Of a stretch of 64,000 bases of DNA, positions 28,801 through 37,892 are shown piece by piece. The notes below the pieces were generated by a model, which did not search any database, had not been told where the DNA came from, and was given only the letters and a program-made list of their open reading frames with translations. Location of the stretch: the NCBI GenBank assembly GCA_938743325.2, contig OW568873.1, positions 434,001 through 498,000 of the forward strand. The letters are read 5' to 3'. Numbering within the stretch: position 1 is the first letter of the stretch; every line of letters starts with the position of its first letter. The position numbers were made by a program, and so were the translations under genes. The DNA comes from Pycnococcus provasolii (taxonomy: Eukaryota; Chlorophyta; Pseudoscourfieldiophyceae; Pseudoscourfieldiales; Pycnococcaceae).

Positions 28801-30009
28801 ATGGCAGGAGCGGTTGCGTCGTCCGCAAGTGGCCTTTGTTCGGCGCTCGTCGACACGCTGAATGACATCTCGACTAACCTGAAGAAGGTGGTGTCGAGTT
28901 GGCTGAGTAGTGTGCCGCCGTCGAAGACGACGACAAATGCGAAAGCGGCGTCGGGGCGTCTGGTCGGGGCGTCTGAGAATTTGTCGTCGTCACCAGGTGT
29001 TGATGATGACACCATGACGATGGATCACACGTGGATTTTGTCGTCGATGCGTTCCGTCTCGCCTGAAGTCTTCGACGCCTACGAACCTCTGTTGAAACAG
29101 TGCGCCCTGATCGTTCCGAAATGGCGTGAAAGATTCTGCAATCCACAGTCACCTGCGCACAACAAGACGCTCTGGCTCAAGCTGATGAAGCGTGAAAACT
29201 CAACAGGCTCAAACAGGGAACAAGTCCCAAAAATGTTCAAGGAAGTCGTCGAGTGCGCGCCCGTCCTGCAAGCTGCCATTGATACCATACAAAATCTGCC
29301 GGACAAACAACGCGCAACCGTTGTCGACCTCGCGTGCGGGAAGGGGTTCCTCTCCATGTTCCTGTCAGAAATGCTGCCGCCGGCAAAGTGCGTGGGCATC
29401 TTGCTCGCAGACAAAGGTTGGCCACTCAAAGGCGAGGAGATCAAACAGCACCACATCTCACCCGCGCACATCTACGGAACGGGATGCTACGATTCGTGGC
29501 CCATCCCTCTCGACATATGGAGGCGTGACCTGAAGCAAATTCGCGAAATCAAGGCGATCGCAAGGAGACTCGAGGAACGCGCGAATACCGAGGGACCTAC
29601 CATCATCCTGGGTGTTCACCTGTGCGGACTCCTGTCAATACGCGCCGTCGAGCTGTTCAACATGTTGGGCCGTGATGCCGCGCGTCTGATGGTACTCAAA
29701 CCGTGTTGTCTGCCGCCGGCGCCAAACAGGCAGGAGCAGGAGCGCGTCTTCGAACTGGGCAACCACACATTCCCAATGTCGGACGTCGCAGGTGAGGGAG
29801 GACGTTGGAAAAAGAATGTGTGGGTCGGACCACCGCGAACACACCTCAGGGCGAAGTTTGGCACGTGGTGCGACCACTTGGAAAAAGGCATTGTGGCGGA
29901 CGACATTTCGCGCGCCACAGAGAATCTGCAGACGGGCGGTGGATTTCAGAACGTGTACTTGTTCGCCAGAAATAATAATAAGGAAGCAGCAGTAGCAGCA
30001 GCTGTGTAA
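28801..30009 (+). CDS. SAM-dependent methyltransferase, METTL25/TRM13-like
   Basis: A 402-residue protein from the first convincing ATG at 28801; the frame is open upstream but has no usable ATG. SAM motif I is VVDLACGKGFLSMFL (residues ~173-187). Downstream come GVHLCGLLS and LKPCCLPPAP. The combination D-x-x-C/G-G-K-G, H-x-C-G and a C-C motif occurs in the METTL25/RRNAD1 and TRM13 families that modify RNA. The substrate cannot be read here. The first ~75 residues are Ser-rich and probably disordered or a targeting region. The TAA stop is embedded in TGTAA, the chlorophyte poly(A) signal. Convergent with the ankyrin-RING gene. Confidence 0.75.
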   Translation: MAGAVASSASGLCSALVDTLNDISTNLKKVVSSWLSSVPPSKTTTNAKAASGRLVGASENLSSSPGVDDDTMTMDHTWILSSMRSVSPEVFDAYEPLLKQCALIVPKWRERFCNPQSPAHNKTLWLKLMKRENSTGSNREQVPKMFKEVVECAPVLQAAIDTIQNLPDKQRATVVDLACGKGFLSMFLSEMLPPAKCVGILLADKGWPLKGEEIKQHHISPAHIYGTGCYDSWPIPLDIWRRDLKQIREIKAIARRLEERANTEGPTIILGVHLCGLLSIRAVELFNMLGRDAARLMVLKPCCLPPAPNRQEQERVFELGNHTFPMSDVAGEGGRWKKNVWVGPPRTHLRAKFGTWCDHLEKGIVADDISRATENLQTGGGFQNVYLFARNNNKEAAVAAAV

Positions 30010-30186
30010 AACTAGAACTGTCTTTTTTATTTCTATTACGCTTTTCACAAACACAAAACTCGTTCTCTTTCTTGCTTTTATTTTGTTTCGAAGTGATCTC
30101 CTCTCTCCTCTCTCCTATTTCTCTCTTCTCTCGTAAACGACACAACAAAAAAAGGGGGATGAGATGATTTGACACGCGCACAGCAA

Positions 30187-31419
30187 CTATGACGAAGTCG
30201 TTCGTGCCAGTGGGCTCGTTGCCGCGTCGCGAGCATCCTTTTGAAGGGCTTGCAGTCGTCCAGGTGCCGCCGTATTCTCTGACCTGCGTGCGAGCGGACT
30301 TCTTGCCTGCCCACGTAGCAAGCTGGGGAGACGCTGCACAAGGTCGCGCAGCGTCGTATTCACGCGCAGCTCAAGATGCCGCGAGTACACCTGCCTGTCG
30401 ATGGGGCAACGAAACGAGTGAGGCACGCCCTCACCTCCACCAGGTGGGCACCCACGCAACGTCTGCACACAACTTTGGCAGAATGTGTGCCCGCAAGGCA
30501 GTGTCACAGGTTCCGTGCCTCGCTCGGTACAGTACCGACGCAGGCAAACGAGGCAGTCGAGTCCGTCGATGTTGCTGAGTCCTGGACTGCAGGGTGCTTG
30601 CTGTGGTGGCGGCTGTGTCGTCGTCGTGTGCGGTGACGTCGGTGTCAGCGGAGGTCGGCGGCCACGCAGCGACATCGGGCTTGCAGGTTTGCGACGGCGT
30701 GCAGAACTCCGATGGGTGGAGGACGACGGTCGTGGCACGGGTGGCGAAGGAGGTGTCTTTGCGGCTGCCGTCGTCTTTGATGGGTTGTTATTAGGAGGTG
30801 TTCGAGTCGTTTGTTGAGTCGAAGGTGAGGCGTTGGATGGCGAGGAAGCTGCGGGAGCTGCGGGAGCTTCCAGCTCCGAACGCCGTCTCGCCTCTGCGGC
30901 GATGGCGGCCCTTGTGGCTGCATTTTTGGCGACGGCTATGGGTGCCTTTCCGTCGTCGTTGCGCAGTGTCAGACTCGCTCCCGCCCTGAGGAGGGCGTTT
31001 AAGATTTCGTGCACACCATCTTCCGCCGCCTTGTGCAGTGGCGTAGCAGCTTGGCTGTTTCTCGCGTCAACGTCCGCTCCAGCCTCCAGCAGGATGTTTG
31101 TGACCTTAGCGTGTCCGAGTGCCACCGCCTTGTGCAAGGCTGTCCCTAGTGCGTCGCGCAGGTCTTCTTCGTGCTGTTCTCGTCCCGCCTGTAGGACGCT
31201 CGTCACGCGTCGCGGCGATCCACTTCGCACGGCTGCGTATAAAAGGGACCGTTCGTACGTGAGAGGCGAGCGAGCAGCTTGTTGTTGTTGTGAAGGCGAG
31301 GGTGTCTTTTGTGCTTCTTGTTGTTGCTGCTGCTGCTCACGAGAGGATGACGAAGAAGACGTGGAGGGTGAAGAACTTGAGGTTGTTTTTTGGTGGGAAG
31401 ATGACGACGACGGACGCAT
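30187..31419 (-). CDS. Ankyrin-repeat RING-type protein, likely E3 ubiquitin ligase
   Basis: 410 residues from the ATG at 31419. The N-terminus is a Ser/Gln-rich tract. Three ankyrin repeats follow at ~55-165 (SLLYAAVRSGSPRRVTSVL, TALHKAVALGHAKVTNILLEAGADVDARN, TPLHKAAEDGVHEILNALLRAGASLTLRN). A Pro/Thr-rich linker leads to a RING at ~290-345: CLVC, a 14-residue gap, CGHTFCQSC, then CPID. The last zinc ligand is Asp instead of Cys, as in TRAF-type CPVD RINGs. The expected role is recruitment of a target by the ankyrin part and ubiquitin transfer through the RING. The target is unknown. Confidence 0.85.
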   Translation of the reverse strand: MRPSSSSSHQKTTSSSSPSTSSSSSSREQQQQQQEAQKTPSPSQQQQAARSPLTYERSLLYAAVRSGSPRRVTSVLQAGREQHEEDLRDALGTALHKAVALGHAKVTNILLEAGADVDARNSQAATPLHKAAEDGVHEILNALLRAGASLTLRNDDGKAPIAVAKNAATRAAIAAEARRRSELEAPAAPAASSPSNASPSTQQTTRTPPNNNPSKTTAAAKTPPSPPVPRPSSSTHRSSARRRKPASPMSLRGRRPPLTPTSPHTTTTQPPPQQAPCSPGLSNIDGLDCLVCLRRYCTERGTEPVTLPCGHTFCQSCVQTLRGCPPGGGEGVPHSFRCPIDRQVYSRHLELRVNTTLRDLVQRLPSLLRGQARSPLARRSENTAAPGRLQALQKDARDAATSPLARTTSS

Positions 31420-32420
31420 ATCTTTGCTTTCTTTTTTTTCTGAGGATTGCGAGCTTATGAGTAAGATGCAGAACCAAAGAACAGAGAGGTCTATATCTTA
31501 AGCTGAAGGATGTGGTACCAACTCCTGAGAGTAAAAATAGAGAGAGCGAGAGAGAGAGAGAGATCTGGTGAGTGAGTGAGTGGGCAGAGATATATATATC
31601 TCAAGATGAGAACACACAACAACACGTACCTGCAAAAGCGCTGCTCAGCTGATCTTTTGGTGTGTGCAGACGCAAACTTCACTTTAAGATGACACCAAAG
31701 AAACACCAAGAAACTGGTACCAAGCGAAGAAGATGAGGTTCCAACAAGCTACGAAACGGACCCTACTACACGTATAAAGTAGCGAGACACACACAAGATA
31801 CACACTGTTAACACACAACACACAACGTTCACACACTGGTGAGCGAGCACACACAACAGAACGCAGCCGAGTGAGTGAGTGAGCGAGAATGACAAGGAGG
31901 ACGAAGAGTGAGCCGAGCGAAGAGCGCAGACAGGATGAACACGAGCCTCAAGGAGAGATGAAATGGACAGCAGCGCCTTAATAATAAACAACACCAACAA
32001 GTTAGTACAACGAACTTGCAGATAAGAGAACAGGCAGAAGGGGCCAAGGGGGGGGAGGGGGGAGGCCTTGCAGTGCGGTGCAGTAGTACTATCGTAGAGT
32101 GCAGTGAGTGGGGAAACTCGAACTTTGAGTGAGGAAGTTTTTAAAGAAGAAATTGACAGATAGAATAATTGTTCCACTAGTTTTGTAGGGAGGAGGGAGG
32201 AGGTTTCTTTGCTTTGGGGGACAACCCTCGAGGGATTGGTTGGTGGGGTCCCGACGTCCGAAGGCTGTGTTTAGGAGGAGTGTCGGGTGAATGGGAGTTA
32301 ACAACCCCTATCGTAGTACGCAACTGCCGCTGGTTGTTGTTGGTTGTTGTTGGGAGGGGAAAAGGCTGGAGGAAAAAGTAAAAGAGTAAAAAGGAAAAGG
32401 AAAGAATGTGCTGGTCGCCT
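31420..32420. other. 1.0-kb intergenic region, no gene seen
   Basis: Upstream of the ankyrin-RING gene and 3' of the next minus-strand gene. It is AC/GT- and GAGA-rich, with a GAGAGAGAGAGA run near 31540-31562 and a G-rich run near 32046-32064. No coding frame or RNA gene recognised. Confidence 0.45.
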
Positions 32421-33809
32421 TCACCTTGCACTCTTGACTGAGCGGTTGGAAGGTAGAACGGATGGAGGAAGCGGAGGAAGGTCGACACTTCGCCTCGCCT
32501 CCTGCACCTCGGCGAGCTCCGCCTGCAACTGTGCGAGCTCAGCGGTAGCTGCGCCAGTGTCGACGACGGCGTGTTCACTCGCAGGAGCTTGAGGCTGCTC
32601 GTGATTTGCAGCGACGGTGCGCTGCCTCGCCTCCTGCACCTCGGCGAGCTCCGCCTGCAACTGTGCGAGCTTTGCCGACGTCTGCAGGATCGCAAGCTCG
32701 GCGTACAGTGCCGAGAGCTCTTCACTATGTCCAGTAGGTGGCACAACTTCCTCAAGAAGGCCCGCATGACAGTCCTCCAGCATGACAATACAGTCCTCCT
32801 CATGCTCTTGCTTGACGTTGTTCTCCTCGAGCTGAGGTATCGCCGCGGAAACGACGTTGTTCTCCTCAGCCACGCGTATGTTTCGCCTCGCTTCCTGCAC
32901 ATCCGCGAGCTCCGCCTGCAGATGTGCAAGCGCGTAAAGCTCCGCCGCCTGCTCGTTCGCCTTGCGCCTTTCATCTTGCACGACGGCAAGTTCGGCGTAC
33001 AGTGCCGCGAGCTCTTCCTTATTTTTGTACTCCGTTGGCGTCGCCGCTGGGGCGCGTTTTTCGTCGCTGGGACTGGCTGGTTGCTGCTTCGTGGATGCTA
33101 TTTTCTGATTCTTGTTTTTGTTTTGGTTGTGTTTTCCACCACGTCGCAGAGCCGCCAAGGTCGCGCCGACGATCGCCCCTCCGACGAACGACGGAACGTC
33201 GGGTGTCGTAACCATCGTCGCGGTTGACTTGGCTGCTGTCACCGACGACGACGATGTGCTGCTGCTGTTTGTGGTGGTGGTGAGATGAGCCGCGGCTACA
33301 TCATGTGCTGCAGGATTGATGGTTGTTTTTTTTTTTTGTTGTTGCTGCTGCTGCTGTTGCTGGTTGTCATATTTATTGTTTTCTGAACCATTGTGCGCGT
33401 GCGCTTGTTGTCCCCCCAATCCAATCTGCTCTGAAGAGACATCCTCCACCTCTGGTGTTGCGTTTGACGGGGATGACGACGAGCCAGAAGAAGAGGAGGA
33501 ATTCCCACCACGGCGATTCCTCCAAAAGAACGCACGCAATGCACCACCACGCGAAGCACCACCACCACGTGACGCACCACCACCAAGAGGAGGAGCAAGC
33601 GAAGCACCACCAAGAGGAGCACCAAGAGGAGCACCACCACGAGAACGCGAAGCACCACCACCACGTGACGCACCACCAAGAGGAGCACCACGAGCACGAA
33701 GCCCTAACCCTACCCTGAATCCAGATGAGGGTGAGCGCATTGATGCAGACATTGATGCAGACGCCACAGAAGAAGAGCGCACACTTATAGCACGCGAGAC
33801 GGAGGACAT
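32421..33809 (-). CDS. Plastid-leader-like protein with ELAALYAEL/LQAELAEVQEAR repeats (paralog 1)
   Basis: 462 residues from the ATG at 33809. The start is Ser/Ala/Arg-rich and lacks acidic residues (MSSVSRAISVRSSSV), like a chloroplast transit peptide. A low-complexity GGAS/GGAPL region follows, encoded by purine-biased imperfect repeats at 33540-33700, then a Gln/Thr/Ser linker. A short hydrophobic Gly-rich segment (PSFVGGAIVGATLAAL) could span a membrane. The C-terminal half is a run of related helical units: ELAALYAELAVVQDERR, AHLQAELADVQEARR, ELSALYAELAILQ, AQLQAELAEVQEAR (twice). The same order of elements recurs in the next gene upstream, so they are paralogs. No homolog recognised; no function assigned. 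Confidence 0.75.
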   Translation of the reverse strand: MSSVSRAISVRSSSVASASMSASMRSPSSGFRVGLGLRARGAPLGGASRGGGASRSRGGAPLGAPLGGASLAPPLGGGASRGGGASRGGALRAFFWRNRRGGNSSSSSGSSSSPSNATPEVEDVSSEQIGLGGQQAHAHNGSENNKYDNQQQQQQQQQKKKTTINPAAHDVAAAHLTTTTNSSSTSSSSVTAAKSTATMVTTPDVPSFVGGAIVGATLAALRRGGKHNQNKNKNQKIASTKQQPASPSDEKRAPAATPTEYKNKEELAALYAELAVVQDERRKANEQAAELYALAHLQAELADVQEARRNIRVAEENNVVSAAIPQLEENNVKQEHEEDCIVMLEDCHAGLLEEVVPPTGHSEELSALYAELAILQTSAKLAQLQAELAEVQEARQRTVAANHEQPQAPASEHAVVDTGAATAELAQLQAELAEVQEARRSVDLPPLPPSVLPSNRSVKSAR

Positions 33810-34262
33810 GGAAATGGCACAACCACCTGCGGAATGCAAGTTTGAAAAGAGTCTATAATAAGAGGAAAGGGGGAGAACAAGCTGTTCAAAAAATACAACC
33901 CGTAACCCTAACCCTAATAGCCCGAACCCGTAACCCTAACCGTAACCCTAACCCTAATAGCGTGACCAGTGTATGTCGTCGGCGGCGTCGGCGTCGGCGG
34001 CGTCGTCGGCGGCGTATACGTACATATGGTCTGCACGGAGGTTTCTGCACGGTACCTTATTTTAAATAAGGTTAGGTGGGAGAGAGTGGTCTATGTATTT
34101 TGTGGAAAGCTTGTTTTCCATTTTATTTTTATGAAAAAATAATAATCAATTTCAATCATGAAAAGAACTCATTCCAACCACCATCAGCAGGAGCAGCAGC
34201 AATCAAGAGTGATGCGCTGCGCTGCGCACAGCACGTGTGCAAATGCTCTTGATTTGCATGCT
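33810..34262. other. Spacer between the two paralogs
   Basis: 453 bases holding the telomere-like cluster (listed separately), a GGCGGCGTCGGC microsatellite near 33979-34012, and an AT-rich stretch near 34055-34150 that probably includes the 3' UTR of the upstream minus-strand paralog. Confidence 0.45.
33898..33961 (-). promoter_or_regulatory. Telomere-like (TTAGGG)-type cluster
   Basis: Degenerate CCCTAA/CCCGTAA units in tandem, TTAGGG on the coding strand of the paralog 1 gene, 90-150 bases upstream of its ATG. Same orientation and a comparable distance as the clusters near the GNAT and SPX genes. Confidence 0.5.
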
Positions 34263-35093
34263 CTACTTGCTCGCGTGACTCGCTTGTTGCGACCCATCCC
34301 AACCTTCCGCTTTGTATTGCGCACGCGTCATCAGAGGAGGCAGCTCGCTCGACGACGACGATGTGCCGTCCTGCTGCTCGAGTGGGAGCACGACGCGCGT
34401 GCCACCAACTCCACGCACAGCAAGCTCAGGAAAGTCGTGCTGGTCCACGAACGGGCACGGCGCGCGCGGCTCCTCGTATCGCGAAGCATTATTGAGCACC
34501 TGCACAGCCGGCACGACATGCTCCTCGTTCCGCCGCCTCGTCTCCTTAAGGCCCGCGAGGTCCGCGCGCATCTGCGCAAGCTGGTCCTTGCCGCGCTGCT
34601 TGCTGCTCGCAATCTGCTGGCTCATTTCGCGCATTTCACTCTCCGCTTTCTGCATCTCCGCGTACAGAGCCGCAAGCTCCTGCTTCGCGGCGGTAACGGC
34701 GGTGCTGCGAGAAGTAGGGGGGGTAGGTGTCATCCGACCGGTGAGTGACTGCGCCACCGCGGACACTGCACCGAGCAGCGAGCCTCCCATGAGCGGCACG
34801 TCCATGAACGAGGGGCTCGACGGCTTCTTATTCTCTTCGTGACGGTGTTCGTGGTTGTTCAGGTTCGGCACCTTTTCAATCCTTTGTTTGTTGATTTGCT
34901 GCTGCTGACTGCTTGTGAGCACGCCGGAGGAGTAGCCTCCGATACCCATGTTCTTGCGCCTGTTGCGCTGCGAAGCGGTTTGAAAGAACGGGTTACCGAA
35001 CAGCAGGAGTACGCGCGTGGGGCGCCGCTGTATGCTGAGTCGCGGCCGTGAGGAGGAGGCCACCCGCAAGGCGGGCGGGGCCACCACCACCAT
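34263..35093 (-). CDS. Plastid-leader-like coiled-coil protein (paralog 2 of the ELAALYAE family)
   Basis: 276 residues from the ATG at 35093. The leader (MVVVAPPALRVASSSRPRL) looks plastid-type. It is followed by a Gln-rich linker, a small hydrophobic Gly/Ala segment (DVPLMGGSLLGAVSAVA) and one helical block with ELAALYAEMQKAESEM and AQMRADLAGLKETRRRNEE. These match the hydrophobic segment and the repeat units of the adjacent gene in sequence and order, but here there is one set instead of several. The C-terminus has ELPPLMTRAQYKAEGWDG. Tandem same-strand position and shared architecture point to an old gene duplication followed by repeat expansion in paralog 1. Function unknown. Confidence 0.72.
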   Translation of the reverse strand: MVVVAPPALRVASSSRPRLSIQRRPTRVLLLFGNPFFQTASQRNRRKNMGIGGYSSGVLTSSQQQQINKQRIEKVPNLNNHEHRHEENKKPSSPSFMDVPLMGGSLLGAVSAVAQSLTGRMTPTPPTSRSTAVTAAKQELAALYAEMQKAESEMREMSQQIASSKQRGKDQLAQMRADLAGLKETRRRNEEHVVPAVQVLNNASRYEEPRAPCPFVDQHDFPELAVRGVGGTRVVLPLEQQDGTSSSSSELPPLMTRAQYKAEGWDGSQQASHASK

Positions 35094-36094
35094 GAGCTGC
35101 GGGACTGCGTGGGACAATGGATTGTTCGCGTCAACGCAGCGCACTCAGCTGAGGTTTGTAGTTGCGTTGGCGCGTGTTTTGGACTCGTAAAATAATGCAT
35201 GCCCGCAAGGCAAGGGATGCATGCACACGGCGATTTGATTCATTGAACATTTTCTTCCTCCTGAAGGTGGATTGATTGGATTGATGCAAGGTTTGCCCGA
35301 TATCGTCAAAACTCCTCAAAACGGTCTTTGCGATGCATAGACAATTTGCATGCACAAACAAACAATAAAGGTGAAAGGTTCGTTCCTGCAAAAAATCAAC
35401 GGATAGTCTAGTTAGTTAGTTTAAGGTAGTTCTTACCCGGTAGACGATAGTTGTGTTTCATTCATGCAGGCGTTGATTCTTGCGTTGCGTTGCTTCTCTC
35501 TCACACTGTCCTGACCTGACAGTCCTGACCATGAGACTTGAGAGTTGCCTTTAGTAGCGTGAGCACTCACTGCACTGCACGGTTTCAGCGAATCTGATTT
35601 GGTTTTTCCGTTTTGGTTTGTTTTTTATCGTCTGGGCTCTGGGAAACCGCACGACCACCACGGCCATCATAGCCGCCACACATAACTTACTCCCAAGTCC
35701 CAGCCAACTAGCCGTTGGAGATGGCGGGCTGTGCGTGTACTGGAGAGCTTTACGAAGTCATAGCCCGGTGAGTACTTTTTCGTTTTCCAACTGTCTGTCG
35801 CACACTTTATGTACTGTATTGGGCCGCTCTTCCCGATGATTTTCTTTTCCAGAAAAAGCGCGTTCGCTTTATGTATGCACTATGTATGCAAGTGGTGGCA
35901 AGGGAGATCTATCCCAGACGCCAGTGGACGCCAGAGCCAGATTTCTGATTTCGGGGTTTAGCGGTGAGTTTGGCCTGATGGCACCGCGACAAGGGCAGTG
36001 AAGGGTGAAAGGGAATGGTGTGAATGGACGACCGCTGGACGGAGTAAAGTACACTTCATTACTGAACGAGGGATCTTATCGTAGTTTTACATCT
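35094..36094. other. 1.0-kb intergenic region with dispersed repeat
   Basis: No gene recognised. It contains the promoter of the paralog 2 gene and, at 36000-36084, copy 2 of the dispersed 3'-UTR repeat. TATGTATGCA is duplicated near 35872-35890. Confidence 0.45.
36000..36084 (-). repeat. Dispersed 3'-UTR repeat, copy 2
   Basis: Counterpart of 27906-27990. It ends 10 bases before (downstream of, on the minus strand) the stop codon of the TPM-like gene. Similarity fades beyond ~84 bases on the far side. Confidence 0.75.
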
Positions 36095-37243
36095 TCACTC
36101 ATCAGTCACTTGACTTTTGGTCGTCTGATCGAACAGCTTCCACACCGCGACTCCGAGTACCGCGCTGATTAGGAAATTCGCCGCAATTGGCAGGGCACCC
36201 GCATCACGCTGCACGAGAGGGACGAGGCCGTACGCGACGAGCATCGGTCCCCAGAGCGGGCTTGTCGGTAGGGCTGTTCCGGTGAAGGCGGCGCTGAAGC
36301 CCGCAATCAAGCCGGCAGAGATGCTGAAGACGAGCGTGACGTAGTACTGGTCTAGGTCTAGGCCAGGCACCTGCGCGCACCCGCCGTCGCTCTCGAGGCA
36401 GGATACGAGCACGTCCGACGCGGAGACGAGTGCCTCGTCTGGACCGTTGTCACGTATGTAGAACATGTTGCCGTAACGTCCTCTCAGCTCAGGAAGGAAG
36501 TCTCCACGAAGCTGTGTGGGAGCGTCCGCGCCTTGCACCACCTGTATGGCGTTGGGTGCGGATGGGTCGAAGAGCAGGAGAACGGACTTTTTCTTTTCTT
36601 CGGCGGTGTCGAAGAAGTACGCCTGTGCCTCGTCGACGATCGTCGAGTCTCTTCCCTGAAAGATCCCGTCAGCTATCCATATTCGTAGACGCCACGGCGT
36701 TTCGTCTTGCAGCTTTTTAATTTTCTCCGTGATTTGAGACGACTGGCGCGTCGACAGAACCGACGAGCGGTCGACGAGGACCATGGATGGCGATGGTGTC
36801 GACGTTGGTGATGGTTGGGTCGGAAGCTCGTCTGCGAGAGCTTGTGCTGAGGGTGGCGTCAGGTAGATTGCGAGAGATAGGGCGAGAGATGCGGCGACTA
36901 AGCTGTTTGGATTCGGTCCAGACGACGAAAGCAAGTCATCACGCCAGCAAGCACGCAACAAGTGAAGCTGCTTAGGGTTAGCAAAGGAAGGACGAGCATT
37001 ATTATTCCGTTGGTGACGCAACAATGCTGACGACGAATCATCATCATCGCCGTGAAGATGATGATGATCATCACCATCACCGTCACGTCTTCTTCTTCTT
37101 CTACTTAAGGCGTGACACTTAGGTTCCCTAAGAGTTTGATTACCATTACCACCACCACCAGCACCACGACGACGACGACCAAAAAGAACCACCTGATCCT
37201 GCAGACCTACCCCTACCCCTAACCCAGGACGACTACAGAACAT
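36095..37243 (-). CDS. Predicted thylakoid membrane protein with TPM-like domain
   Basis: 382 residues from the ATG at 37243. A long Arg/His/Asn-rich leader is followed near residues 110-135 by a hydrophobic stretch ending PPSAQA, which has the look of a lumenal (Sec-type) signal with an AxA cleavage site. The mature part starts with a TPM-like alpha/beta domain: VLSTRQSSQITEKIKKLQDE, RLRIWIADG, KKKSVLLLFDPSAPNAIQVVQG, LRGRYGNMFYIRDNG. Two further membrane segments follow (TLVFSISAGLIAGFSAAF and FLISAVLGVAVWKLF). TPM-domain proteins such as TLP18.3 work in photosystem II repair in the thylakoid lumen. This one would expose its TPM part to the lumen and be anchored C-terminally. The domain call rests on pattern only. 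Confidence 0.65.
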   Translation of the reverse strand: MFCSRPGLGVGVGLQDQVVLFGRRRRGAGGGGNGNQTLREPKCHALSRRRRRRDGDGDDHHHLHGDDDDSSSALLRHQRNNNARPSFANPKQLHLLRACWRDDLLSSSGPNPNSLVAASLALSLAIYLTPPSAQALADELPTQPSPTSTPSPSMVLVDRSSVLSTRQSSQITEKIKKLQDETPWRLRIWIADGIFQGRDSTIVDEAQAYFFDTAEEKKKSVLLLFDPSAPNAIQVVQGADAPTQLRGDFLPELRGRYGNMFYIRDNGPDEALVSASDVLVSCLESDGGCAQVPGLDLDQYYVTLVFSISAGLIAGFSAAFTGTALPTSPLWGPMLVAYGLVPLVQRDAGALPIAANFLISAVLGVAVWKLFDQTTKSQVTDE

Positions 37244-37892
37244 CACTTTGGAATAACCAGTTTGTTAAGTAGAAGTTGTGTTGTGTGGGAATACAGTCTT
37301 GAAGGCGTGATATCTGTGTGCTGATGATGATATATGATGGCGACGATCGATGAAGATAACCCTCGAGGGGAGGGCCTCAAAACGAGAAGAACGAGAACGA
37401 ACCACAAGAGCCACAAACCCGCCAACTGGTCAGCTCATAGAAGAACCGGCGAGGAACGAAACCCCGAATGCAAACCCCAATGCAAACCCCGAATGTAAAC
37501 CCCGAATGCAAACCCAAACCCCGAATGCAAACCCAAACCCCGAATGCAAACCCAAACCCCGACCTTCCCCCCCGACCAAAGGACCTTCCCCCCCGACTTT
37601 TCTTGCTTGTCCCTTGTCCTTTTTCAGTTTTTCACCCCCCCCTGAGGCCCTGCCTGCCTGATCTTTTCCCACCATGGGGCTGCACCAGTACCACAACAAC
37701 ACAACACAAGCTTGTCGAACGAACCCTTTTGGGGGAATGGGTGGGTGGGTGGGGCGAACGACGGGTCCACAGTAGGGCCATCCTACGGTGCCCTTTTTCT
37801 TTTTTTAGTTTTTTTCTTTACCTCGATTGATCGATCTCACCTTGTTTCCCATCATCACTTTTTCGTTTTTACTGTGCGTAGGGGCTGAAGTG
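37244..37892. other. Divergent intergenic region TPM-like / phosphoserine phosphatase
   Basis: 649 bases serving as upstream region for both genes. It contains a tandem repeat (next entry), C-rich stretches and a T-rich tract just before the phosphatase ATG. No gene seen. Confidence 0.45.
37461..37562 (+). repeat. Tandem repeat, unit CGAATGCAAACCC / CGAATGCAAACCCAAACCC
   Basis: About seven units of 13-19 bases with few mismatches, non-coding, about 330-430 bases upstream of the phosphatase ATG. C-rich on this strand. Confidence 0.7.

Noticed and set aside
37461-37562. Regularly spaced short repeats resembling a CRISPR array
   Set aside because: Units of 13-19 bases without unique spacers in a eukaryotic nuclear context; a plain minisatellite.
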